NCBI GenBank assembly: GCA_963934795.1
Contig: CAWWAF010000113.1
Span: forward strand, 1 to 11,721
Direction of reading: 5' to 3'
Origin: UBA8438 sp963934795
GTDB lineage: Bacteria > Acidobacteriota > Vicinamibacteria > Vicinamibacterales > UBA8438
DNA: 11,721 nt
The notes under the pieces were generated by a model. The model saw only the letters and a list, made by a program, of their open reading frames with translations, did no database searches and was not told the origin of the DNA. How positions within the stretch are numbered: the stretch's first letter is position 1; every line of letters starts with the position of its first letter. Shown piece after piece: positions 1 through 6,940 of the stretch. The position numbers and the translations under genes were made by a program.

Positions 1-134
1 AGCGCGTCTGAAGCCTGGCCGACGAGCGTGATGACGGCGGCTGGAAGCAGCCATCTTCTTGCGTCCGTTACCCAGTCTCGCACAGCCGCGCCGCACTACC
101 TGCAGGGACGGCTCCTATCAGTGGTCCTGGTAAG
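1..134. other. Non-coding left edge, upstream of gene 1
   Basis: No credible coding sequence, tRNA or clear sigma-70 promoter is visible here. It presumably holds the promoter or leader of gene 1. A small hairpin (GGCTG 39-43 with CAGCC 48-52, loop GAAG) is followed by a short broken T-rich stretch, 54-60. A near-repeat, GACGGCTCCTATCA at 107-120, recurs as GACAGCTCCTATGA at 167-180 (12 of 14 matching). Confidence 0.4.
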
Positions 135-176
135 ATGTTACCTAGGCGGTCCAGCCCCGGCCCCGCGACAGCTCCT

Positions 177-2825
177 ATGACACGCCTAGCCATCGACGGC
201 AAATTTCTTCGGCTCGACGATGAGCGCTTCCTCGTCTCGGGGGCCTCCTATGGCACGTTTGCGCCTGATGCCGACGGCCTGCAGTTTCCCAGCCTCGACC
301 GCATGGCGTCCGATTTCGCGGCCATGGCGACGGCTGGGATCAACACGGTCCGCACCTACACGCCACCGACCGAATCGTTGCTCGATGCGGCGGCAAGCCA
401 GGGTCTACAAGTCATGGCTGGCTTGTCCTGGCCCCAACACCTCCCATTTTTGGACGATCGGCGTACCCCGCGACGCATTCGGCACGATGCCGTGCGACAG
501 GTGAAACGGCTGGCCGCGCATCCCGCCATCCTGATGGTTGCGGTCGGCAACGAGATCCCAGGCAGTATCGTCCGCTGGCACGGACACCGTCGGGTGGAGC
601 GTTTTCTGTCGACCCTGTACGACGACGTGAAGGCGGCCGCACCCGACTGTCTCTTCAGCTATGTGAATTACCCGCCCACGGAGTTTCTCCACCTCGAGTG
701 CTTCGACGTCTGCGCGTTCAATGTCTACCTCCATCAAGAACCGTCGCTACGCGCGTATCTGGCCCGGCTGCAGCACATCGCCGGGCACCGGCCCTTGCTG
801 CTCGCCGAAGCGGGCGCCGATTCTCAGCGGGAGGGACAGGAGGGCCAGGCACGGATTACCGCGACCCACCTCCAGTGCGCGTTTGAAGAAGGCGCGTGTG
901 GAGCGATCGCCTACGCCTGGACCGACGAGTGGTGGCGCGGAGGGCATCAGGTGGACGATTGGTCGTTTGGACTTGTCGACGCCGACCGGAACCCGAAGCC
1001 GGCCTTGGCGGCGGTCAGCGAGGTCTTTCGCAACGCTCCGTTTTCGCCAACACAGTCAGCCGGGTGGCCCGAAATTTCCGTCGTCGTGTGCGCCTACAAC
1101 GCCGCAGACACCATCGACGAGTGCCTGACGTCGCTGGCCGCGCTGACCTATCCCCGAACCCAGCTTATTGTCATCAATGACGGATCGTGTGACGACACCT
1201 CGGCCATTGCCCGCCGACACCCCGGGGTGTTGGTCATCGACCTCCTGAACGGGGGGCTGAGCGCCGCCCGCAACGCCGGTCTGGCGGCGGCCACGGGCAC
1301 CATCGTGGCCTACACCGACGCCGACTGCCGGGTGGACCGAGACTGGTTGACCTACTTGGTCCAACCGCTCCTGCACTCAGACGCCGTCGGCGCAGGCGGC
1401 CCGAACGTCGTGCCGGCGGATGACCCCTGGGTGGCGCAGTGCGTCGCGCGCGCCCCGGGGGGGCCGACCCACGTCATGCTGGACGACCGCACGGCCGAGC
1501 ATGTCCCCGGGTGCAACATGGCGTTTCTCCGTGAGTCGCTTCTTGCCATCGACGGGTTCAACCCCGTGTATTTGCGCGCAGGCGACGACGTCGACATTTG
1601 CTGGCGACTGCAGGCACGGGGTCTACGCATCGGGTTTGCCCCGGCCGCACTCGTCTGGCACCGCCACCGCCACCGCGTTCGGGCCTTCTGGCGACAGCAG
1701 GTCGGCTACGGCGAAGGGGAAACATGGCTCGACGCGCACCACCCCGAAAAATTCCTAGCGGGACACATGGTGTGGCACGGCCGTATCTACAGCTCACTCC
1801 CGTTCCTGCGCGCGGCCGAACGCCGCGTCAATACCGGCGTGTGGGGCACGGCCGCGTTTCCGTCTGTCTACAGCACCCGGTCCCGTCCTTGGCAATATCT
1901 CCCGCATACGCCAGCCTGGGCGGCGGCCACGGTCGCGCTGCTGCTTGTCGGGACGATCGGCCCACTGGCCGGAATGGACGCCGCCTGGCTCCCGCTAGCC
2001 GCGGGCGTCCTCGCGCTGCTGGTCACGTGCGTGCGCTGCGGGCAATTTGCGGCGCGGTCTGATCTCATTGGCCTACCTCGCGTCTGGCACCTGCCGGCAG
2101 CGCCCAGTCGCTGGCTCTATAGAGCGGTCATCGCGTGGATGCATGCGATCCAACCGCTGGCGCGCTCTCGCGGACGATTCCGCGGGTTGTCGCAGCCTGA
2201 AGCGGTCGCGCCCCAGCATGTGACCAGACACCCGTGGAAAACGCCGATGCCAGGGCCAAGCGATGCCGTGTCCGCCGCGCGACTCGTCACTCGAGGCGGC
2301 GCGGAACGCGCATTCTGGAGTGAGTCCTGGGCGTCGCAGCCGACGCTGCTCAGCGAACTGGTCGGCGTCCTCCGCGCGTCGCGTCCCGCGCCCCGTGTGG
2401 ATGTCGACGACGGCTGGCAGCCAGACCGCGACCTGAGCCTGGCTATCGGGCGTTGGGGGTGGCTCCAGGTCGGGATGTTGGTCGAGGAGCACGCCGGCGG
2501 CGCATGCTTGTGCCGAGTGCGAACGCGTTTGCGTCCGAGCTTCAACGGCACCCTTCGCGGACTCGCCCTGGCGGCCGTTTTGGCGGGGGGCACCGCGGCG
2601 TCGCTGGCGCTCTACACGCCGCCCGCCGGAGTGCTGGTCGCGGCGCTGGCCGGCGTCGCCATCGCGACCCGAACCGCGTGGCAGACCACACGAGCGATTG
2701 CCGTGCTGGACCGTGCCCTGACCCACGTCACGACCGCGGCCGGGTTCATCCGGCTGCCGTTGTCACCGGAGGCGACGCCGGCACCGCCCACGGCCGAGTC
2801 CCCAGTGTCCGATCTTGGTCACTAG
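177..2825 (+). CDS. Fusion of clan GH-A glycoside hydrolase-like barrel and GT2 glycosyltransferase, membrane-anchored
   Basis: Numbering is from ATG 177 (882 aa). Residues 1-286 resemble a GH2/GH5-type TIM barrel. They carry the acid/base pair N125-E126 in 'VAVGNEIPG', a nucleophile candidate E211 in 'LLLAEAGAD', and the closing strand 'AYAWTDEWW'. Residues 299-546 are a GT2 domain with 'VVCAYNAADTIDECL', 'VINDGS' (D335), the metal-binding 'TDADC' (D381, D383) and 'GDDVDICWR' (469-477), the candidate catalytic acidic site. Two hydrophobic helices follow (about 578-599 and 602-619). Next come about 170 soluble residues of unknown type and a second hydrophobic hairpin (about 792-814 and 816-832). 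No signal peptide is seen, so the catalytic parts are probably cytoplasmic and tethered to the membrane. The GT2 part should transfer a sugar from an activated donor; the role of the barrel (trimming or transglycosylation) is inference. An in-frame ATG at 135 would add 14 Pro/Arg-rich residues. I prefer 177 because family-like sequence ('LAIDGKFLRL') starts there; neither start has a good Shine-Dalgarno. Confidence 0.88.
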   Translation: MTRLAIDGKFLRLDDERFLVSGASYGTFAPDADGLQFPSLDRMASDFAAMATAGINTVRTYTPPTESLLDAAASQGLQVMAGLSWPQHLPFLDDRRTPRRIRHDAVRQVKRLAAHPAILMVAVGNEIPGSIVRWHGHRRVERFLSTLYDDVKAAAPDCLFSYVNYPPTEFLHLECFDVCAFNVYLHQEPSLRAYLARLQHIAGHRPLLLAEAGADSQREGQEGQARITATHLQCAFEEGACGAIAYAWTDEWWRGGHQVDDWSFGLVDADRNPKPALAAVSEVFRNAPFSPTQSAGWPEISVVVCAYNAADTIDECLTSLAALTYPRTQLIVINDGSCDDTSAIARRHPGVLVIDLLNGGLSAARNAGLAAATGTIVAYTDADCRVDRDWLTYLVQPLLHSDAVGAGGPNVVPADDPWVAQCVARAPGGPTHVMLDDRTAEHVPGCNMAFLRESLLAIDGFNPVYLRAGDDVDICWRLQARGLRIGFAPAALVWHRHRHRVRAFWRQQVGYGEGETWLDAHHPEKFLAGHMVWHGRIYSSLPFLRAAERRVNTGVWGTAAFPSVYSTRSRPWQYLPHTPAWAAATVALLLVGTIGPLAGMDAAWLPLAAGVLALLVTCVRCGQFAARSDLIGLPRVWHLPAAPSRWLYRAVIAWMHAIQPLARSRGRFRGLSQPEAVAPQHVTRHPWKTPMPGPSDAVSAARLVTRGGAERAFWSESWASQPTLLSELVGVLRASRPAPRVDVDDGWQPDRDLSLAIGRWGWLQVGMLVEEHAGGACLCRVRTRLRPSFNGTLRGLALAAVLAGGTAASLALYTPPAGVLVAALAGVAIATRTAWQTTRAIAVLDRALTHVTTAAGFIRLPLSPEATPAPPTAESPVSDLGH

Positions 2826-2886
2826 TGGCCACGGTCGTGATTCGGCCACCGCGTCGGACTTGCCGCGCGCGCACTCTACCGCGCGC
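2825..2886 (+). repeat. Two GC-rich inverted repeats between genes 1 and 2
   Basis: GTGGCC at 2825-2830 pairs with GGCCAC at 2844-2849 across a 13-base loop. GCGCGCG at 2865-2871 pairs with CGCGCGC at 2880-2886 across an 8-base loop. Neither is followed by a T run, so they are not standard intrinsic terminators. They could slow or attenuate read-through into the transporter gene, or simply reflect GC-rich low complexity. Confidence 0.35.
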
Positions 2887-2922
2887 CGCGCACATGACAA
2901 TCCCTGAACCCACACACCCGTC

Positions 2923-4782
2923 GTGACCCTCCTCTCCTGGACCCTGTCGTTCCTACGGCCCTACCGCGGTCGCTCAACCGCCGTCGTCGCCTTGACGCTG
3001 ATCGAGATCGGCCTGGCCGCCCTGGCTCCGTGGCCCTTGAAGCTGCTTGTCGACACGGTGTTCGGGGACATTCCGTTTCCGGGGTGGCTCGCCGCCTGGC
3101 TCCCGGGACTGGCCGGCCTCAGCCCAACCGCCGTACTCGTGGCGATTGTGTTGACGGGATTGCTCATTCAACTCGGGATGGAGGTGGTGCGCATGATCCA
3201 CACCCAACTCCAGGTGCAAATGGGGCAACGCATCGTCTATCGGCTACGAGAGACCCTACTGGCCCACCTCCAGGCGCTACCCTTGCGTCACCATCTGCTG
3301 TCGCGTACGGCCGATTCGGTCTATCGGCTCGACGCCGACGCCCACTGTGTCGATGATCTGATCATCGGTGGGATCTTCCCGTTGGCGCTGGCCGCCCTGA
3401 ACCTCACGGTCATGTTCGTGGTCCTGGTCTATGTGGACGCCACACTGGCCCTGCTGTCGCTCGTGGTGGCGCCGTTTCTCTATGTCTGCCTGCAGTACCA
3501 TGCCGGTACGATGAGCGACCGGGCCGAGCAGGTCAAAACACTGGAATCGTCCCTCATCGAGCGCTCCTTCGAGATCCTGTCTTCGATTGCCGCGGTCAAA
3601 AGCTTTTCGCGCGAGCACCACGAATTGTCGCGCTTCTCTCGGGACGGCCGCGCCACCATGGCGGCGCGGCTCACCCTCACCTGGCAAGAATCACTCTTTT
3701 CCGTAGCGGTCACGGCCATCACGCTCGCCGGGACGGCGCTTATTCTGGCCGTGGGTGGGCTCCACGTGATCGACGGACGCCTGACCGTCGGCACGCTGCT
3801 CGTCGTGGTCGCCTACCTGGCCGCCGTCTACGATCCCATCTCCGAGATCGCCCGGACGACCGGTCTGCTGCAGCAGGCGATGGTCAGCGCCCGTCGGGTC
3901 CGGGAGATCCTTGCGCTGCCCCCTGAGGTACTGGATGCACCCGGCGCGGTCGACCCGTCCTCGGTGAAAGGGCATATACGTTTCGAGCACGTCTGCTTCA
4001 GCTACGACGGCACCCGCACTGTGCTCGACGACGTCAGCTTTGAAGCCCGTCCGGGTGAACTCGTGGCCGTGGTCGGCTTGACGGGCGCCGGCAAGACCAC
4101 GCTGGCCAACCTGATCCCTCGCTTTTTCGAGCCACGGGATGGACGCGTCCTCATTGATGACACCGATATTGCCCGCTTTGCCCTTGGGTCCCTCCGAGAT
4201 CAGATCGCCCTGGTGCCGCAGACCCCGGTGCTGTTCGCCGGCACGATCGCCGACAACATCCGCTACGGACGGCTGGGCGCCACCGACGCCGAGGTGACGG
4301 AGGCCGCCCGGGCCGCGCACGTCGACGTGTTCGTGCGGCGGCTGCCTGATGGCTACGGCACCACCGTGGCCGAGGGGGGAGCCACGCTGTCTGGCGGAGA
4401 GCGACAACGACTGGGTATCGCGCGGGCACTGCTCAAGCACGCCCCCATTCTGATTCTGGACGAACCCACCTCTGCCATCGACGCCATCTCAGAGGAAGCG
4501 GTGTTCGACGCGCTCCGCCAATTGCGCGGGCGTCACACCACGCTCGTCATCGCGCACCGGCTGTCCACGATTCGTGACGCCAGCCGCATCCTGGTGCTAC
4601 ACGAGGGACGATTGGTGGCGCAGGGTCCCCACGAGGCGTTGCTGGCGACGAGTCCACTCTACCGACGGATGTGCGCACGCTTGTCAGTGGGCCGATCGCT
4701 CGACGAACCGGAGTCGGTGGACGAGCTGCTGCGAGCCCCCGCAGCGGCCGTGTCTCCCGGGGCCGCGGGTATCGCGAAATGA
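2923..4782 (+). CDS. ABC exporter, fused transmembrane and ATPase domains (ABCB/MsbA-like)
   Basis: This 619-aa half-transporter should work as a homodimer in the inner membrane, exporting a lipid, glycolipid, peptide or glycoside by ATP hydrolysis. About six membrane helices can be seen (roughly 20-38, 66-86, 145-171, 173-190, 258-280, 287-303). The C-terminal ATPase is complete: Walker A 'GLTGAGKT' (385-392), Q-loop Q433, signature 'LSGGE' (489-493), Walker B 'ILILDEP' (509-515) and H-loop H545. It has a tail of about 35 residues after the ATPase. The start is GTG at 2923. An in-frame TGA lies at 2905-2907 and no other start codon falls between, so this is the furthest upstream possible start, and it gives the usual exporter N terminus. 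No Shine-Dalgarno precedes it. Its stop overlaps the next gene by ATGA. Location among glycosyltransferases suggests that it exports what they build; the substrate itself is not readable from sequence. Confidence 0.95.
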   Translation: MTLLSWTLSFLRPYRGRSTAVVALTLIEIGLAALAPWPLKLLVDTVFGDIPFPGWLAAWLPGLAGLSPTAVLVAIVLTGLLIQLGMEVVRMIHTQLQVQMGQRIVYRLRETLLAHLQALPLRHHLLSRTADSVYRLDADAHCVDDLIIGGIFPLALAALNLTVMFVVLVYVDATLALLSLVVAPFLYVCLQYHAGTMSDRAEQVKTLESSLIERSFEILSSIAAVKSFSREHHELSRFSRDGRATMAARLTLTWQESLFSVAVTAITLAGTALILAVGGLHVIDGRLTVGTLLVVVAYLAAVYDPISEIARTTGLLQQAMVSARRVREILALPPEVLDAPGAVDPSSVKGHIRFEHVCFSYDGTRTVLDDVSFEARPGELVAVVGLTGAGKTTLANLIPRFFEPRDGRVLIDDTDIARFALGSLRDQIALVPQTPVLFAGTIADNIRYGRLGATDAEVTEAARAAHVDVFVRRLPDGYGTTVAEGGATLSGGERQRLGIARALLKHAPILILDEPTSAIDAISEEAVFDALRQLRGRHTTLVIAHRLSTIRDASRILVLHEGRLVAQGPHEALLATSPLYRRMCARLSVGRSLDEPESVDELLRAPAAAVSPGAAGIAK

Positions 4783-5900
4783 AGATTCTGTTTGCGGGCA
4801 TCATCGGCCGCCATCCCTACGGCGGGGTCACCTGGTGTTCGTTGATGTACCTGCTCGGGCTACGGGCCCTCGGTCACGACGTGCTGTATGTCGAAGACAC
4901 GGGCGAGTGCATCTACGACCCGGATCTCGATAAACTCTCCACGGACCCGGCGTATGGCACCCGCTATATCCATGCCGCGCTCTCGCGGTTCGGCCTCGGC
5001 GACCGCTGGTGCTTCGTGAACTACGACGGCACCTACCATGGGCTCACCCGAGAGGCCCTGACAGACTTCTGCGCCGACGCGGACCTCTATATCAACCTCT
5101 CTGGCGGTTCCTGGTTCTGGCGCGACGAGTATCGCCGTGTTCCGCGGAAGGTCTTCGTCGACTCGGACCCCGTCTTCACCCAGCTCGCCATCGCGAAGGG
5201 TGTCGAGTGGTATGTCGAATTCTTCAGGGGCTTCGACCATCTGTTCACGTTCGGGGCCAACATCGGGACGCCGGCCTCGGATGTTCCGACCGGCGAGTTC
5301 ACGTGGCACCACACCTGGCAGCCGATCGTCATGGCCCATTGGCGCGCCGAGACGCCCCCCGACACGGACCGGTTCACCACGGTCATGACCTGGAAAACCG
5401 AGAGCTTTGCCGACGTCGACGGCAACAAAGATCGGGAGTTCGTCAAGTTCATCGACCTTCCCGGACGGACCCCCACGAGGTTCCAACTCGCGGTCAACGG
5501 TCCTCGCACGCTGCTGGGCGACCACGGCTGGGACCCGGTCGACGCGATGCAGATATCACGGACCCCCTGGGACTACCGCGAGTTCATCCACCGGTCGAGG
5601 GCCGAATTCGGCATCGCGAAGCACGCGTACGTGTCGCGCCGCTCCGGCTGGTTCAGTGACCGTACGGAGTGTTACCTTGCGTCGGGCCGGCCTGCCCTCG
5701 TCCAGGACACCGGGTGGAGCGACCACCTGCCCGCCGGTCCGGGCCTGCTCCCGTTCTCAACGCCCGAGGAGGCGATTGAGGGACTGGCTCGTCTGGAGCG
5801 CGATTATTCTCTGCACGCGGGGGCCGCGACAGATATCGCCGACACCTGTTTTTCCGCCGCCCGCGTGCTGCCGCCATTCTTGAAGAAGGCACTCGAATGA
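4779..5900 (+). CDS. GT-B type glycosyltransferase, Glyco_trans_1_2/CgeB-like
   Basis: This 373-aa protein looks like a two-domain GT-B transferase. The N-terminal Rossmann-like half starts 'MKILFAGIIGRHPYGGV', with a glycine loop at 12-17. The C-terminal half carries 'GWFSDRTECYLASGRPALVQ' (290-309) and then 'LPFSTPEEAIEGL', the pattern of the Glyco_trans_1_2 C-terminal domain in CgeB-like proteins, where the Glu and following loop usually bind the nucleotide-sugar donor. There is no DxD motif, as expected for GT-B. No membrane segment or signal peptide is seen, so it is probably cytoplasmic. The start is ATG 4779, which overlaps the transporter stop as ATGA; an upstream in-frame start at 4671 would lie inside the transporter gene and adds Arg/Gly-rich sequence unlike the family. 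It ends in another ATGA overlap with the next transferase, so the two are probably translationally coupled. Donor and acceptor are unknown. Confidence 0.85.
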   Translation: MKILFAGIIGRHPYGGVTWCSLMYLLGLRALGHDVLYVEDTGECIYDPDLDKLSTDPAYGTRYIHAALSRFGLGDRWCFVNYDGTYHGLTREALTDFCADADLYINLSGGSWFWRDEYRRVPRKVFVDSDPVFTQLAIAKGVEWYVEFFRGFDHLFTFGANIGTPASDVPTGEFTWHHTWQPIVMAHWRAETPPDTDRFTTVMTWKTESFADVDGNKDREFVKFIDLPGRTPTRFQLAVNGPRTLLGDHGWDPVDAMQISRTPWDYREFIHRSRAEFGIAKHAYVSRRSGWFSDRTECYLASGRPALVQDTGWSDHLPAGPGLLPFSTPEEAIEGLARLERDYSLHAGAATDIADTCFSAARVLPPFLKKALE

Positions 5901-6940
5901 GTACCCTGCGGATCGGCGTCGTGGCTCCCGTGGCGCAGTCGGTGCCACCTACCTTGTCCGGATCCGTGGAGACCGTCACGGCCCTGTTGACCAGCGGCCT
6001 GGTGACACGCGGACATCGCGTAACCCTCTTCGCCACGGCGACCTCGACCACGCCCGCTCGATTGGCGTCGACCCTCGAGCGCGGTTATCACGACGACACG
6101 TCGCTCTGGCCGTGGGAGCTGTGCGAACTATTCAATCTCGCGGCGGCAGTCGAGCGAGCCGACGAGTTTGACATCATCCACTACCAGGCAGAGTACGCCC
6201 CAATCGCGCTGCCTTTCTCCCGCCTGACCTCCGTCCCCCTGCTGCAGACGGTGCATCACTCACCCTCCGCCGAGGAAATACGGCTCTGGTCCCGCTACCC
6301 CGAGGCGCCGTTCGTCGCCGTGTCCCACGCCCAGGCGAGGCTTCTGGCCGGCTTGCGCGTGGCGGCCACCATTCATCACGCGGTCGACCCCACGCATCTG
6401 ACGTTCCGGCCGACCCCGGACGACTACCTCCTGTTCCTGGGACGATTCACCCCAGGTAAGGGAGTGTTGGAAGCGATCGAGGTGGCCCGCCGGACCGGTC
6501 GCCGCCTGCTGCTGGCCGCGGCCGAAAACGACTACTTCAGAGAGATGGTCGCGCCGCACATTGACGGACAGCAGATCGTCTACGCGGGTGAGGTCGACCG
6601 GGCCGGCAAATCCGCGCTGCTGGGCGGCGCACGAGCGCTCCTCTATCCCGTGCAACAGGCGGAGTCGTTCGGACTCGTCCTGACCGAGGCGATGACCTGC
6701 GGAACGCCAGTGGCCGCGCTCGATCAGGGCGCCGTGTCGGAACTCGTCGACAACGGGGTGACAGGCCACGTCGACGCCTCGCTCGACGCCCTCATTGCTC
6801 GACTGCCCGATGTCGAGCAGTTGGATCGACACGCGGTCCGCCGCCGCGCATTGGAACGCTTTGGTGTGGACCGCATGGTGGAGACGCACATCGCCCTCTA
6901 TGCTCAGCTGGCGTCAAAATCGAGTCTGAGGGCGCTGTGA
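5897..6940 (+). CDS. GT4-family glycosyltransferase
   Basis: This 347-aa retaining GT-B transferase belongs to the GT4 / Glycos_transf_1 group. It shows the N-terminal 'MSTLRIGVVAPVAQSVPP' with a Gly-containing acceptor loop, 'LFLGRFTPGKG' (179-189, R183 and K188 in the donor phosphate-binding positions), and the E-x7-E donor motif 'ESFGLVLTEAM' with E256 and E264. 'GTPVAALDQGAVSELVDNG' follows, as usual. It is a little short for the family (commonly about 370-400 aa). It has no membrane segment. The start ATG overlaps the previous stop as ATGA and has an AGAAGG-type Shine-Dalgarno about 7 bases upstream. It overlaps the PIG-L deacetylase gene by GTGA. By analogy with MshA/MshB and BshA/BshB pairs, it may transfer a GlcNAc-type sugar that is then deacetylated; this is inference. 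Confidence 0.92.
   Translation: MSTLRIGVVAPVAQSVPPTLSGSVETVTALLTSGLVTRGHRVTLFATATSTTPARLASTLERGYHDDTSLWPWELCELFNLAAAVERADEFDIIHYQAEYAPIALPFSRLTSVPLLQTVHHSPSAEEIRLWSRYPEAPFVAVSHAQARLLAGLRVAATIHHAVDPTHLTFRPTPDDYLLFLGRFTPGKGVLEAIEVARRTGRRLLLAAAENDYFREMVAPHIDGQQIVYAGEVDRAGKSALLGGARALLYPVQQAESFGLVLTEAMTCGTPVAALDQGAVSELVDNGVTGHVDASLDALIARLPDVEQLDRHAVRRRALERFGVDRMVETHIALYAQLASKSSLRAL

Noticed and set aside
39..60. Possible intrinsic terminator (GGCTG-GAAG-CAGCC followed by ATCTTCTT)
   Set aside because: The stem is only 5 bp and the T-rich part is broken by C residues; no upstream gene end is visible in the window to support it.
131..136. TAAGAT as a -10 promoter element for a gene starting at 177
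   Set aside because: Only 4 of 6 bases match and no -35 element lies at the right distance; it overlaps the alternative ATG 135.
4671..4778. Longer N terminus for the CgeB-like glycosyltransferase gene
   Set aside because: It would overlap the transporter gene by over 100 bases and adds Arg/Gly-rich sequence before a typical 'MKILFAG' start; ATG 4779 gives an ATGA overlap like the next junctions.
4860..5525. Long antisense open frame (221 codons) opposite the CgeB-like transferase
   Set aside because: A by-product of GC-rich codon bias on the sense strand; composition is Arg/Glu/Val-rich with no domain-like pattern, and the sense gene is well supported.
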